The notes under the pieces were generated by a model. The model was not told the origin of the DNA. It was given only the letters and a program-made list of their open reading frames with translations, and did not search any database. The translations under genes were made by a program, and so were the position numbers. Shown here piece by piece: positions 10,518-21,220 of a DNA stretch of 51,092 nucleotides. Every line of letters begins with the position of its first letter. The stretch's first letter is position 1. Source of the stretch: Candidatus Hydrogenedentota bacterium (GTDB taxonomy: Bacteria > Hydrogenedentota > Hydrogenedentia > Hydrogenedentales > SLHB01); the NCBI GenBank assembly GCA_903925285.1, contig CAIYET010000536.1:1-51092 (forward strand), in the 5' to 3' direction.

Positions 10518-11360
10518 CTACTTCTTCCGGTTCTTCTTCCGCGCCTTCTTTTGCTCTTTGTTTTTCTTTTTGGCCTTCGCGTGGGTTTTGCCGCTCGGCG
10601 GTGGCGGGCGCATCCCCGGCGGCAAAGCATGAGCCTTCGTGTCTGAACCCAAGAACCACGACTGCGGCTTTGACGTGATGCGTTTGTCCAGCAACCCCAA
10701 TTCGATCTGCGCCTCTTCCCAGTCACCCTGGACACTCAAATCGACCGCATCCGCCGCGAATGCCTGCTCCATCACCGGAGCGGATTCCACTGCGGCGAGG
10801 TCCAGCAACCATGAGATCAGAAACGCATTCAGGTCATCGCCGTTTTCGGCGAACCGCTCTAACTGGCCGGTCAGCGCGTCCACGCACGCATCGCGCGCGC
10901 CGGGATGGCCCTGGCCGATCTTGGCAAGGCTCTTACTCGCCGCGATCCGCGCCCATACCCCATGCGTCGCATCCTGCACATAGGCCTCGAGCGCCGGTAT
11001 CGCGACCGGCCCGATCGACCCCATTGCTTCAGGCAAGTCTTCGCCCACCGAGTCGTCCTGTTCGTCATCCACCCGACGGAACAACCCGATCAACGGCTCG
11101 ATGGCCGCCTCGGCCTTCAACTGGCCCAGCGCACGCCACGCATGAACCGGCGCCCACACCTCCGCGCCCTCCCAGTCCGCCGTGAGCAGCGCCTCGTCCG
11201 TCGCCATCCGGATCAGATCCGGCACGTGTCCCGCGTCCAAGCCCATCGCTGTATAATCCGGCCAATCCCTGCCAAATCTCGACGAGGCGCCCAATGTCAA
11301 TAGGTGTGCAACGGGTTCTGGATACTGTGTGTCTGCCAAATGCTCATTCATTTCGCTCAT
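10518..11360 (-). CDS. HEAT-like / DUF1186-type repeat protein with Lys-rich C-terminal tail
   Basis: Helical repeat pattern (ALGQLKAEAAIEPLIGLF..., AMGSIGPVAIPALEAYV...); C-terminus KTHAKAKKKNKEQKKARKKNRKK. Confidence 0.65.
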   Translation of the reverse strand: MSEMNEHLADTQYPEPVAHLLTLGASSRFGRDWPDYTAMGLDAGHVPDLIRMATDEALLTADWEGAEVWAPVHAWRALGQLKAEAAIEPLIGLFRRVDDEQDDSVGEDLPEAMGSIGPVAIPALEAYVQDATHGVWARIAASKSLAKIGQGHPGARDACVDALTGQLERFAENGDDLNAFLISWLLDLAAVESAPVMEQAFAADAVDLSVQGDWEEAQIELGLLDKRITSKPQSWFLGSDTKAHALPPGMRPPPPSGKTHAKAKKKNKEQKKARKKNRKK

Positions 11361-11419
11361 GCCCTAATACGTTACTTCATCGAGTCTGTCTCAGAAATTC
11401 AAAAAAAACATCGAAACTC

Positions 11420-11492
11420 GTGGCGCGGACTGTCAGTCCGCGAGAACTTAGCCGTAAACGCACATTCTCCACAGGCTAACAGCCTGCGCCAC
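11420..11492. repeat. 73-bp inverted repeat with nested palindromes
   Basis: Outer GTGGCGC...GCGCCAC; inner GCGGACTGTCAGTCCGC and CAGGCTAACAGCCTG; middle GAGAA/TTCTC. Confidence 0.8.
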
Positions 11493-11532
11493 AATCCACA
11501 AAGGATTCCTTTGCTAGATCTCAGGCGTTTCG

Positions 11533-12531
11533 TCAATCGAGCGGTTCGACCCAGATGTTGCGGTACTGGACGGGGGCGTGGTGGTCTTGCAGCAGGAGGA
11601 CGCCCTTCGGGGCTTCGTCGCCGCTTACGCCGCCGGGGGTCGCGCCATCGAGTTCGGCGTTGTCGTGGATGACGATGCCGTTATGCTCGATTTTAATGAT
11701 GGCGTTCTTGACCTTCTTGCCCGCTGCATCGAATTTTGGGGCATGGAACGTCATGTCGTACGTCTGCCATTCCGTCGGCGGCAGGCAGGCGTTGGTTTTC
11801 GGCACGGCCTTCTTGTAGATGCCGCCGCACTCGTTATCGGCGGCAGGCAGGCCGAAGCTGTCGAGCACCTGCACCTCGTAACGTCCGAAGATGTACACGC
11901 CGCTGTTGCCGCGGGCCTGGCCGCGCTTGTCGGCCAAGAGCGGTGTACGGAATTCGAGATGCAGCTTGTGATCGCCGAATTCCTGTTTCGTCATGATATT
12001 CCCTTTGCGGACTTCCATCGCGCCGCCTTCGACGATGACCCACGGCATTTCCGTCGATTTCCACGCGTCAAGGTTCTTGCCGTCGAGTAGCACGATGGCG
12101 TTCGCGGGGGGCTTTGCGCCCATGGACGGCGGTTGGTTGAAGATGTGATCGAGTTTGAACGCGCCCGGCGTTTCCTTACCCTTGAACTTACCGGCGATCT
12201 TGGCGCCGTCGCCCTTGAGCGTCAGCTTGCATGTCCCGCCGAGGCTTGCGCCGAGGTCCACATCGCTTTCGACCGAAAACTTCTTTCCATCGAGCGTGCC
12301 CATGGTCCGAATCGAGACGGGTTTGCCGTCCTTGCCCGTAATCTCGAAAAACACGCGGTACAGATTCTTGCCGTCTGCGACGACTTTGACATCGAGCGGC
12401 GTGTCTTTCCACGCCTTGTCCGTGAACAGGCCTTTCCAGTTGCCCTGGACGGGATCCGCGACTTGCTGGGCCGTAGCGAAACCTGCCGCGAGTACCATTG
12501 CCAGCGCCAATACAATAACCATGTGTTTCAT
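11533..12531 (-). CDS. Secreted DUF1080 (3-keto-disaccharide hydrolase-type) protein
   Basis: Signal peptide MKHMVIVLALAMVLAAGFATAQ; LLDGKNLDAWK..., GNSGVYIFGRYEVQVLDSFG, QYRNIWVEPL motifs. Confidence 0.85.
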   Translation of the reverse strand: MKHMVIVLALAMVLAAGFATAQQVADPVQGNWKGLFTDKAWKDTPLDVKVVADGKNLYRVFFEITGKDGKPVSIRTMGTLDGKKFSVESDVDLGASLGGTCKLTLKGDGAKIAGKFKGKETPGAFKLDHIFNQPPSMGAKPPANAIVLLDGKNLDAWKSTEMPWVIVEGGAMEVRKGNIMTKQEFGDHKLHLEFRTPLLADKRGQARGNSGVYIFGRYEVQVLDSFGLPAADNECGGIYKKAVPKTNACLPPTEWQTYDMTFHAPKFDAAGKKVKNAIIKIEHNGIVIHDNAELDGATPGGVSGDEAPKGVLLLQDHHAPVQYRNIWVEPLD

Positions 12532-12767
12532 GATGCGTCTCCTTCGTTTGCGTTGTGGACTCCGAAAACGTAGCAATCGTATCACAGAGCCATCTGGCGC
12601 GCAATGTGTTTTAGCGACGCCGATAGCGTAAGTCCAAGCAGGCGAAATGGTGTTGCGTGAAGAAGCGCCATCGACTATCATTAGACAGTACAACGTGCAA
12701 CCCAATGGTTCGAAGGCCAAGCCTTATCAGGTGAAGCAAGTACGCAATCTCATAGTAAAATACAAAC

Positions 12768-12992
12768 TTGGAGGCACATATCTTGGCCAGATATGAAGTA
12801 ATCATCTTCTGGAGCGACGATGATGCCGCGTTCATTGCCGAGGTCCCGGAGTTACCCGGATGCATGGCGGATGGTTCGACCTATCGGGAAGCCCTTGCAA
12901 ACGTCGAAATTGTCATCGACGAGTGGCTCCAGACGGCCCATGACTTGGGGCGTCCCATCCCGGAACCCAAGGGCCGTTTGCTGTACGCATGA
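12768..12992 (+). CDS. HicB-family antitoxin-like protein (no recognisable adjacent HicA)
   Basis: RYEVIIFWSDDDAAFIAEVPELPGCMADGSTYREALANVEIVIDEWLQTAHDLGRPIPEPKG matches the HicB_like short-protein pattern. Confidence 0.85.
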   Translation: MEAHILARYEVIIFWSDDDAAFIAEVPELPGCMADGSTYREALANVEIVIDEWLQTAHDLGRPIPEPKGRLLYA

Positions 12993-13013
12993 ACGAATTC
13001 ACAGGGAGTAGTC

Positions 13014-13910
13014 ATGTTTTTTTTTGCTAAGGCGCCGTGGGCGGTATCGCTGCACGGCGGACATAGCAGCGATTATTGCGATCACGGCGACAGCACGTTG
13101 CGCGAGATGCTCGACGCGGCGGTCGCCGTCGGCTATCACACGTTCGGCGTCGCCGAGCATGCGCCGCGCGCCGGGGCGCGTTTTCTATACGATGAGGAGA
13201 TCGAGCGCGGCTGGGATGTGGCCAAGATCCAGGGCGATTTCGAGGCGTATGCCGTTGCGACGCAATCGCTGGCGGAAGAATACGCGGGGCGGTTGAACGT
13301 TCTGCGCGGGTTCGAGGCGGAAGTCGTGCCGACGGATCGGTACGCGGACCTCATGCTCGAACTGCGCGAGCGTTACCGCTTCGACTACATGGTCGGTTCG
13401 GTGCATTGGGTCGACGACCGCAGCATCGATTACACGCTCAGATTGTTCGATGAGGTGGTTGCCGTGTTCCCGAGTCTCGAAGCGCTGGCGGTACGCTACT
13501 ATGAGCGCGTGGCGGAAATGGTTCGCGCACTGCGTCCGGAAGTCGTTGGCCATATCGACGTGATTCGCAAGTATGCGCGGCACCACGGCCCAGTCGATAC
13601 GCCCGCGATCCGCGATGCGGCGGACGGCGCCCTCGAAGCGATTCGCGATGCGGGTGCGATTATCGACGTGAACACTTCGGCTTATCGGTGCGGGTTCGAT
13701 ACGCCCTATCCCGCACCGTGGCTGCTCGAACGTGCGGTCCGGCATTTCGGCATTGGCGTGTGTTTCGGCGACGACAGCCATAACGTCGCCCAGGTCGGCG
13801 TCGGCATTCTCGAAGCGCGGGCCTATCTGCTCGAACACGGGGTCGCGTACTTGAGCACATTGGCCCGAAGCGACGCGGGCGTGGTACGCGCCCGTGTGCC
13901 TTTGGCGTGA
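13014..13910 (+). CDS. PHP-domain histidinol-phosphatase-like protein
   Basis: HGGHSSDYCDHGDSTLREMLDAAVAVGYHTFGVAEHAP; FDYMVGSVHWVDD; VVGHIDVIRKY. Confidence 0.85.
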   Translation: MFFFAKAPWAVSLHGGHSSDYCDHGDSTLREMLDAAVAVGYHTFGVAEHAPRAGARFLYDEEIERGWDVAKIQGDFEAYAVATQSLAEEYAGRLNVLRGFEAEVVPTDRYADLMLELRERYRFDYMVGSVHWVDDRSIDYTLRLFDEVVAVFPSLEALAVRYYERVAEMVRALRPEVVGHIDVIRKYARHHGPVDTPAIRDAADGALEAIRDAGAIIDVNTSAYRCGFDTPYPAPWLLERAVRHFGIGVCFGDDSHNVAQVGVGILEARAYLLEHGVAYLSTLARSDAGVVRARVPLA

Positions 13911-14011
13911 AGGCGGAGACCGCGTTTTGCGCGTTGATGATAGATATGCAGGTTTGCAGTCATGAGGATATCTATAAATGTTATCCATTGCCTTCGCGAT
14001 GCTTGTGGAAG

Positions 14012-14042
14012 AAAAAACGCCATCGCTTTCGGGCGTTTTTTT
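14012..14042 (+). terminator. Rho-independent-type hairpin with flanking A/T tracts (possibly bidirectional)
   Basis: AAAAAACGCC-ATCGCTTTCG-GGCGTTTTTTT. Confidence 0.8.
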
Positions 14043-14094
14043 CATGGGGCGACGAAGGGATTTCGGCGTGTGATTATCCGAGTCGATGCGTTGC

Positions 14095-14123
14095 TTGACA
14101 TTGGGTGATTCATATGCTACACT
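14095..14123 (+). promoter_or_regulatory. Strong sigma70-type promoter for the str operon
   Basis: TTGACA-N17-TACACT about 70 nt upstream of rpsL. Confidence 0.75.
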
Positions 14124-14194
14124 TCCCCCTCGTTGTCTGTAGGGAGACTTCGTTTGTCTCCGGACGGCGTGAAAGAGAGTTAGGGAGACGGCTA

Positions 14195-14620
14195 GTGCCA
14201 ACGATCAATCAACTCGTGCGCAATTGTCGGAAGAAGGTAACGCCGAAGACGAATAGTCCGGCGTTGAAAGCTTGCCCGCAAGCGTCGGGCACGTGTACGC
14301 GCGTATTCACGTTGACGCCGAAGAAACCGAATTCGGCGCTTCGGAAAGTGGCGCGCGTTCGCCTCAAGAATGGTATGGAAGTGACTACGTACATTCCGGG
14401 CGTCGGGCATAACCTGCAGGAACATTCGCAGGTGATGATCCGCGGCGGCCGCGTGAAGGATCTTCCGGGCGTCCGCTACCACATGATCCGCGGCGTGCTC
14501 GATGCCAGTGGCGACTGTGGCGGGACGAGCGGCACGAAGGACGACGGCGGCAAGAAGATTCATACGGGACGTTGGGTTAGCCGGTCCAAGTACGGCGTAA
14601 AACGGGCGAAGAGCGCATAG
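14195..14620 (+). CDS. rpsL: 30S ribosomal protein S12 (GTG start)
   Basis: [13 protein letters not shown]...[60 protein letters not shown]. Confidence 0.98.
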   Translation: MPTINQLVRNCRKKVTPKTNSPALKACPQASGTCTRVFTLTPKKPNSALRKVARVRLKNGMEVTTYIPGVGHNLQEHSQVMIRGGRVKDLPGVRYHMIRGVLDASGDCGGTSGTKDDGGKKIHTGRWVSRSKYGVKRAKSA

Positions 14621-14646
14621 AGACGCGAGGAGTCGAATAGGAAGCC

Positions 14647-15120
14647 ATGCCGAGAAGACGCGAAGTAGCGAAGCGGACTCCGCTGCAAGATCCGAAGTAT
14701 CACAGCACGCTGCTGACGAAATTCGTCAACACCGTGATGCTCTCCGGCAAGAAGAGTATCGCCGAGTCTATCGTGTACGGCGCACTGGACGTAATCAAGA
14801 AGAAGCGCCCCAACGAAGAGGCGCTCGCCATCTTCAACCAAGCCGTCGACAACGCAAAACCTGTCCTGCAAGTCAAGTCGCGGCGCGTTGGCGGCGCCAC
14901 CTATCAAGTCCCCGTCGAAATTCCGCCCGCGACCCGTACAGCGCTGGCCTTCCGTTGGATCATCGAATTTTCCCGTAAGCGCGGCGAAAAGACCATGGCC
15001 GAGCGTTTGGCCGGGGAACTGGTGGACTGCAGCGGGAATCAAGGGTCGACCATTAAACGTAAAGAAGATACGCATCGAATGGCGGAAGCGAACAAGGCTT
15101 TCGCGCATTTCAGATATTAG
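14647..15120 (+). CDS. rpsG: 30S ribosomal protein S7
   Basis: [40 protein letters not shown]... Confidence 0.98.
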   Translation: MPRRREVAKRTPLQDPKYHSTLLTKFVNTVMLSGKKSIAESIVYGALDVIKKKRPNEEALAIFNQAVDNAKPVLQVKSRRVGGATYQVPVEIPPATRTALAFRWIIEFSRKRGEKTMAERLAGELVDCSGNQGSTIKRKEDTHRMAEANKAFAHFRY

Positions 15121-15337
15121 TCGGTTTTAACGTTTTGCCGGTTTTCCGGTGAAATGAGTGAAATTGGCCTCGAATGGCCACTCAACAGTTGAATCGTGAG
15201 CGTGGGCCCAGGATTCAGGCAGTAAAGCGAGCGACGAGATGTTCATGGAAGTGGTATACAGATTTGGCAAGGTCGCGGCGGATGCGCAAACGCATTCGCC
15301 GAGCGCAGCCCTGTAAACCGCAGAAGAGGAATCAGTC

Positions 15338-17434
15338 GTGGCTAGACGCTATACGCTTGAAAAAACCCGAAACATCGGGATCATGGCCCATATCGACGCC
15401 GGCAAGACCACCGTTACGGAACGCGTCTTGTACTACTCCGGTCGGGTGCACCGCGTGGGCGAAGTCCACGATGGTACGGCGACCATGGATTACATGGTCC
15501 AAGAACGGGAGCGCGGCATCACCATCACCTCAGCGGCAACCGCCTGTGAGTGGAACGGGTACCGTATCAATATCATCGATACGCCGGGCCACGTGGATTT
15601 CACGGCGGAAGTCGAACGCAGTCTTCGGGTGCTGGACGGTGCGGTAGGAGTATTTTGCGCAGTAGCGGGGGTTCAGCCGCAGTCGGAAACCGTCTGGCGC
15701 CAAGCCAATCGTTATCACGTTCCACGTATTGCCCTTGTCAACAAGATGGACCGCGTGGGTGCTGATTTTCAGCGCGCGGTCCGCAGTATGCGCGAACGGC
15801 TTGCGGCGGTCATGGTGCCAATTCAACTCCCGATAGGAGCTGAAGATACATTTCGCGGCGTGGTGGACTTGGTCCACATGCGTAGCGTGATGTTGGAAGG
15901 CGACGACATCGATGTGGAGCCTGTGATAGGCGAGATTCCGGACGACATGCGCGCCGAGGCCAAACAAGCCCGGCATGACCTGATCGAAGCCGTGGCCGAG
16001 GTCGATCCCGTGATCATGGAGAAATACGTCCATGAGGAAGAAATCACGGTCGACGAACTGAAGGCGGGCATTCGTAAAGGCGTATTGGCCGTGGCGTTTT
16101 GCCCGGTCGTTTGCGGCGCCGCCCTGAAGAACAAGGGCATACGGCTGATGCTGGACGCGATCCTCGACTACCTGCCGGCGCCGGACGATGTTTTGCCGAC
16201 GCAGGGCACGGATCCGGGCCATAAGTCCAAAACGCTCGAACGCATGCCTTCGGACGATGCGCCATTTTGCGCGCTGGCCTTCAAAATTTTGACGGATCAG
16301 CACGTTGGCCGGTTAACCTTCATCCGGGTCTACTCGGGAGTGGTCAAGACCGGGTCGATGGTGTTGAATGCGCGTACGGGTCGTAAGGAACGTTTGGGCC
16401 GGATACTCGAGATGCACGCGGACGAACGCACGGACCTCGAAGAGATACGGGCGGGCGATATCGGCGCGGTAATCGGTCCGAAGAATACGACGACGGGCGA
16501 TACGCTGTGCGACACGAAGCATCCGATAACGCTGATGTCGGTCGACTTCCCCGATCCGGTGGTGCATATTGCCATCGAGCCGCGGACCAAAGCCGACCAA
16601 GACCGTTTGAGTGCGGCGCTGGTGCGGCTGAGCGATGAGGATCCGACGTTCCACGTCAAGTCGAACGAGGACACGGGACAGATGATCATCGCCGGCATGG
16701 GCGAGTTGCACTTGGAGATCATCGTTGACCGGTTGAAACGCGAGTTCAACGTACATGCGAACGTCGGGCGTCCGGTGGTCGCCTACCGGGAAACGATCCG
16801 GAAGCGTTGCGAAGCAGAAGTTAAGTTCGTGCGACAGACCGGCGGGCACGGGCAGTATGGGCATGTGGTATTGGCCCTATCGCCCGGAGAAGTTGGTTCG
16901 CACTTTACATTTGAAGATAAGACCGTGGGCGGTTCGGTGCCGAAGGAATACATTCCGTCGGTCCAACGAGGCGCCCGCGAAGCGCTGGAAAGCGGCATTG
17001 TTTCGGGCTATCCGATGGTGGATGTGCATGTCGAGTTGCTCGACGGTTCGTTCCACGAGGTGGACTCGTCCGACATGGCGTTCCTGATAGCAGGCTCGAT
17101 GGCGGCGCGCGAAGCGGCTCCAAAGGGTCGGCCGGCGTTGCTCGAACCGATGGTGAAGATCGAAGCAACCTGTCCGGACGAATACCTGGGCGAGGTTCTA
17201 AGCGACATATCGAGGCGGCGCGGGCGCATCGAAGGCATGGAGCAAGTCGCCGGTTTGCGCGAAGTGCATGCGGTGGCGCCATTGGCCGAGATGTTTGGAT
17301 ACGCGAATGACTTGCGTAGCCGGACTCAGGGCCGGGCCTCGCACGCGATGGAGTTCAGTCATTACGAAGAAGTGCCACCCAACGTGGCGAACGAGATTAT
17401 GGAACATACCGGAGGCAACTTCCGGTTCGCATAA
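15338..17434 (+). CDS. fusA: Elongation factor G
   Basis: [52 protein letters not shown]; full five-domain length. Confidence 0.98.
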   Translation: MARRYTLEKTRNIGIMAHIDAGKTTVTERVLYYSGRVHRVGEVHDGTATMDYMVQERERGITITSAATACEWNGYRINIIDTPGHVDFTAEVERSLRVLDGAVGVFCAVAGVQPQSETVWRQANRYHVPRIALVNKMDRVGADFQRAVRSMRERLAAVMVPIQLPIGAEDTFRGVVDLVHMRSVMLEGDDIDVEPVIGEIPDDMRAEAKQARHDLIEAVAEVDPVIMEKYVHEEEITVDELKAGIRKGVLAVAFCPVVCGAALKNKGIRLMLDAILDYLPAPDDVLPTQGTDPGHKSKTLERMPSDDAPFCALAFKILTDQHVGRLTFIRVYSGVVKTGSMVLNARTGRKERLGRILEMHADERTDLEEIRAGDIGAVIGPKNTTTGDTLCDTKHPITLMSVDFPDPVVHIAIEPRTKADQDRLSAALVRLSDEDPTFHVKSNEDTGQMIIAGMGELHLEIIVDRLKREFNVHANVGRPVVAYRETIRKRCEAEVKFVRQTGGHGQYGHVVLALSPGEVGSHFTFEDKTVGGSVPKEYIPSVQRGAREALESGIVSGYPMVDVHVELLDGSFHEVDSSDMAFLIAGSMAAREAAPKGRPALLEPMVKIEATCPDEYLGEVLSDISRRRGRIEGMEQVAGLREVHAVAPLAEMFGYANDLRSRTQGRASHAMEFSHYEEVPPNVANEIMEHTGGNFRFA

Positions 17435-17518
17435 GTGGTTGTGACGTTTTGAGATAAAACGGATTTGGCTGATGATGGCGCGCATGGCGCGCCAAGGCCC
17501 TTGGATGAGGAGACAGAC

Positions 17519-18712
17519 ATGGCGAAGGCAAAGTATGCGCGGACAAAGCCGCACGTAAACGTAGGCACGATTGGCCACGTGGACCACGGCAAAACGACCT
17601 TGACGAGCGCGATCACGATGGCGCTGGCAAAACAGGGCCTTGCTAAAATCATGGCCTTCGATCAGATCGACAAGGCGCCGGAAGAGAAAGAACGTGGAAT
17701 CACGATCGCAATCGCACACGTCGAGTATGAGACCGCAAATCGTCATTACGCGCACGTGGATTGCCCGGGCCATGCGGATTATATCAAGAACATGATCACG
17801 GGCGCGGCCCAGATGGATGGCGCGATCGTGGTGGTTGGCGCGGACGATGGTCCGATGGCGCAGACGCGCGAGCACATTCTGCTGGCCCGTCAGGTGAACG
17901 TGCCGGCTATCGTGGTATATATGAACAAGGTTGACTTGGTCGATGATCCGGAACTGCTGGACTTGGTCGAGTTGGAAGTGCGCGAGTTGCTGACGAAGTA
18001 TGAATTTCCCGGCGACGATATCCCGGTGATTCGGGGTTCGGCGCGCGCGGCGATGGAAGGGCGCGACCCGGAAATCGGCGAGCAGTCGGTATTGAAATTG
18101 ATGGAGGCGGTGGACTCGTATATCCCGACGCCGATGCGCGCGTTGGACAAGCCTTTCCTGATGCCGATCGAGGACGTGTTCACGATCACGGGCCGCGGGA
18201 CGGTGGTAACGGGCGCGATCGCGCAGGGCATTGTGCATGTGGGCGACAAAGTTCAGTTGGTGGGCGTGGCGGAAAAGAGCCGCGACACGGTGGTAACGGG
18301 CGTCGAGATGTTCCGCAAGATGCTCGATGAAGGCCAGGCGGGCGATAACGTTGGGTTGCTGCTGCGCGGTGTCGAGCGCGACGACGTTGTCCGCGGGATG
18401 GTGGTTGCGAAGCCAGGCTCGATCACGCCGCATACGAAGTTCGAGGCGGAAGTGTACGTGCTGACGAAGGAAGAAGGCGGACGTCATACGCCGTTCTTCA
18501 ATGGGTATCGTCCGCAGTTTTACTTCCGTACGACGGATGTGACGGGCAACCTGGATCTTCCGGCGGGCGTCGAGATGGTGATGCCGGGCGACAATGTGAC
18601 GATTACGGGGCAATTGATTACCCCGATCGCGATGAATGAAGAGCTTCGGTTCGCAATCCGCGAAGGCGGGCGGACCGTCGGCGCGGGCGTTGTGTCGAAG
18701 ATTCTCGAGTAA
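17519..18712 (+). CDS. tuf: Elongation factor Tu
   Basis: [47 protein letters not shown]; internal Met chosen as start. Confidence 0.98.
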   Translation: MAKAKYARTKPHVNVGTIGHVDHGKTTLTSAITMALAKQGLAKIMAFDQIDKAPEEKERGITIAIAHVEYETANRHYAHVDCPGHADYIKNMITGAAQMDGAIVVVGADDGPMAQTREHILLARQVNVPAIVVYMNKVDLVDDPELLDLVELEVRELLTKYEFPGDDIPVIRGSARAAMEGRDPEIGEQSVLKLMEAVDSYIPTPMRALDKPFLMPIEDVFTITGRGTVVTGAIAQGIVHVGDKVQLVGVAEKSRDTVVTGVEMFRKMLDEGQAGDNVGLLLRGVERDDVVRGMVVAKPGSITPHTKFEAEVYVLTKEEGGRHTPFFNGYRPQFYFRTTDVTGNLDLPAGVEMVMPGDNVTITGQLITPIAMNEELRFAIREGGRTVGAGVVSKILE

Positions 18713-18730
18713 CATGGAAACGGTGGACCG

Positions 18731-18880
18731 ATGAGAGAGCAGATTACGTTGCAATGTCAGGAATGTAAGCGCCGCAATTATACGGGTACGCGCGACAAGC
18801 GCAAAAAGACCGAGCGGCTTGAAATGAAGAAGTTTTGCCGGTTCGACCGGAAACATACGGTGCACCGGGAGATAAAATAG
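18731..18880 (+). CDS. rpmG: 50S ribosomal protein L33 (49 aa, below the ORF-track cutoff)
   Basis: Manual translation MREQITLQCQECKRRNYTGTRDKRKKTERLEMKKFCRFDRKHTVHREIK*. Confidence 0.95.
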   Translation: MREQITLQCQECKRRNYTGTRDKRKKTERLEMKKFCRFDRKHTVHREIK

Positions 18881-18914
18881 ACGCATATGTTCGCCGGGAT
18901 GTCCGGCGTTTCTG

Positions 18915-18991
18915 CAGGCCTGTGGCTCAATCGGTAGAGCAGGGGCCTCCAAAGCCCAAGGTTGGGGGTTCGAGTCCCTCCAGGCCTGCCA
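18915..18991 (+). tRNA. tRNA-Trp (anticodon CCA), 3' CCA encoded
   Basis: Acceptor AGGCCTG/CAGGCCT, D-loop GGCTCAATCGGTAGAGC, anticodon loop CTCCAAA, T-arm GGGGGTTCGAGTCCCTC. Confidence 0.95.
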
Positions 18992-19035
18992 TCTTTGTGT
19001 TGTATTGCGGCTAACCGCAGGGATAGGATTGACGT

Positions 19036-19266
19036 ATGGCGAAACAGATAGTGGCAACCGAAGCCAAGAAGACGGTGCCTGCACGGATCAAGGAGTTCTA
19101 TCAGGACGTCATGACGGAGATGACCAAGGTAACTTGGCCGTCCGTTGAAGAATTGAAGACGTCCACGTCGGTGGTGTTAATGTTGCTCGCCGTGGTGGCG
19201 GCCATCGTCTATGCGTACGACTTTGTATTCCAGATCTTGGTGTTTGGCTTGTTCAAGCTGGTGTAA
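19036..19266 (+). CDS. secE: Preprotein translocase subunit SecE
   Basis: EFYQDVMTEMTKVTWPSVEELKTSTSVVLMLLAVVAAIVYAYDFVFQ; position upstream of nusG. Confidence 0.95.
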   Translation: MAKQIVATEAKKTVPARIKEFYQDVMTEMTKVTWPSVEELKTSTSVVLMLLAVVAAIVYAYDFVFQILVFGLFKLV

Positions 19267-19278
19267 GGGAGAACGGAC

Positions 19279-19902
19279 GTGACCGAGGAAACCACCGTGC
19301 AAGATAGTTCGGTGTTAGAGACCGCGCCCGACGATCCGCTCGAGCCTGTGGATGATGGTATCAAGCGGCGGTGGTATGCGATCCACGCGCATTCGGGCCA
19401 GGAAGGCAATGTCCGCAAGAATCTCTTGATGATGGCGGAACAGGCGGGTATCCTGAACCTGATCGCCAACGTGCTCGTCCCGATGGAAGAAGTCGCCGAG
19501 ATCAAGTCGGGCCAAAAGAAGGTATCGAAGCGGAAATTTTTCCCTGGTTATGTTTTGGTTCACTTGCCGGAGCATCCGGAACGGCACGCCGAGTTGTGGC
19601 ATCTGATCAAGGATGTGCCGGGTGTGACGGGTTTCATCGGTTCGAGGACGGTTCCGGTTCCGCTCGAGGATGCTGAGGTGAATGCTATCCTCGAGGAGTT
19701 GCGGGGCGAACGCGAGCGTCCGAAGCTGAAGGTCAAGTTCGAGCATGGCGAACGCGTGAAGATAATCGATGGTCCATTCGCGAATTTCCTGGGCAGCATC
19801 GACGAGATGAACCAGGAACGCGGTAAACTCAAGATAATGGTCGAGATATTCGAGCGCCTGACCAGCGTGGAAGTGGAATTCTGGCAGGTAGAGAAGGTGT
19901 AA
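19279..19902 (+). CDS. nusG: Transcription termination/antitermination protein NusG
   Basis: [41 protein letters not shown]-region. Confidence 0.97.
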   Translation: MTEETTVQDSSVLETAPDDPLEPVDDGIKRRWYAIHAHSGQEGNVRKNLLMMAEQAGILNLIANVLVPMEEVAEIKSGQKKVSKRKFFPGYVLVHLPEHPERHAELWHLIKDVPGVTGFIGSRTVPVPLEDAEVNAILEELRGERERPKLKVKFEHGERVKIIDGPFANFLGSIDEMNQERGKLKIMVEIFERLTSVEVEFWQVEKV

Positions 19903-19918
19903 CAGGGAGAGTCTATCG

Positions 19919-20353
19919 ATGGCCCCGAGAAGAAAGAAATTGACCGCGAAAGTGAAGTTGCAGTGCCCCGCCGGGGCTGCAACGCCGGCTCCGCCGGTGG
20001 GTCCCGCGTTGGGCCAGCACGGCGTGAATATCATGGATTTCTGTCGGCAGTTCAATGAACGGACGAAAGACCAGCAGGGTCTGATCATTCCGGTCGTCGT
20101 ATCGGTTTACGAGGACAGGAGCATCTCGTTCATTACGAAGACGCCGCCTGCTCCGGTGCTGCTCAAGCGGGCCGCGAAGTTGGCGAAGGCGTCTGGCGAA
20201 CCGAACAAGACGAAGGTCGGATCGGTTACGAAGGAGCAGGTGCGGGAAATCGCGGTGTGGAAGATGCCGGACCTGAACGCCGCGAGCGTCGAAGCGGCGA
20301 TGAGCATGGTTGAAGGCACGGCCCGCAGCATGGGAATCACGATCCAGGGATAG
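19919..20353 (+). CDS. rplK: 50S ribosomal protein L11
   Basis: [37 protein letters not shown]. Confidence 0.98.
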   Translation: MAPRRKKLTAKVKLQCPAGAATPAPPVGPALGQHGVNIMDFCRQFNERTKDQQGLIIPVVVSVYEDRSISFITKTPPAPVLLKRAAKLAKASGEPNKTKVGSVTKEQVREIAVWKMPDLNAASVEAAMSMVEGTARSMGITIQG

Positions 20354-20364
20354 ACCGGCGGACG

Positions 20365-20394
20365 TTGTTTTTTTGTTAAGTGTTTTTGTATAAT
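20365..20394 (+). promoter_or_regulatory. Candidate internal promoter between rplK and rplA
   Basis: TTGTTT-N18-TATAAT in a T-rich stretch. Confidence 0.4.
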
Positions 20395-20455
20395 TGGTTG
20401 AACAACAGTGGGAGGGTCGTATTACGACCCGATCGAACCACGGGAGATTGCGACA

Positions 20456-21169
20456 ATGCCCCAAAGTAAGCGTATGAAGGCCCTCCAGGCCAAGGTCGAC
20501 CCCGGCCGCACGTACACCTTATCCGAAGCCACGGCATTCGTTAAAGAAAATGCCACGGCAAAATTCGATGAAACAATCGAACTGGCGTTCTTTCTCGGCG
20601 TCGACCCGCGCCACGCGGAACAAATGGTCCGCGGCGCGGTTTCGCTGCCTCACGGGACGGGCAAGAAGATCCGCATCGTCGTTTTCTGCAAGCAGGATGC
20701 GCAACAGGCTGCCGCGCGCGAGGCGGGCGCGGATGAAGTCGGCGCGGAAGAGCTTGTGAAAAGAGTTCAGGAAGGCTGGACCGATTTCGACGCGGCGGTT
20801 GCTTCGCCGGACATGATGGGCCAGATCGGGCGGTTGGGCAAAATTCTCGGTCCGCGCGGTTTGATGCCCAGCCCGAAGGCGGGCACCGTTACGCAGAACG
20901 TGGGCCAGGCCGTCGAGGAAATCAAGAAGGGCCGTATCGAATTCCGTGTCGACAAGAACGCGAATATCCACGTTCCGGTTGGCAAGGCGTCGTTCGGCGT
21001 GGAGCAGATTCAGGAAAATGCCACCGCGATCATCGAAGCGATCGTCAAGGCGAAGCCGTCCGCTTGCAAAGGCACGTACCTCAAGACTTGCGCGATGAGC
21101 AGCACGATGGGGCCGGGCTTCAAGCTGGATCCCGCCGTATTGACGGCGCAGCATCGCGGCGGCGCATAA
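20456..21169 (+). CDS. rplA: 50S ribosomal protein L1
   Basis: [40 protein letters not shown]; Met in ORF chosen as start. Confidence 0.98.
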   Translation: MPQSKRMKALQAKVDPGRTYTLSEATAFVKENATAKFDETIELAFFLGVDPRHAEQMVRGAVSLPHGTGKKIRIVVFCKQDAQQAAAREAGADEVGAEELVKRVQEGWTDFDAAVASPDMMGQIGRLGKILGPRGLMPSPKAGTVTQNVGQAVEEIKKGRIEFRVDKNANIHVPVGKASFGVEQIQENATAIIEAIVKAKPSACKGTYLKTCAMSSTMGPGFKLDPAVLTAQHRGGA

Positions 21170-21220
21170 CAGGCCATCGACGCCGACGGTGTGCAACGCC
21201 TCGGCCCAGAGGAGCGATGT

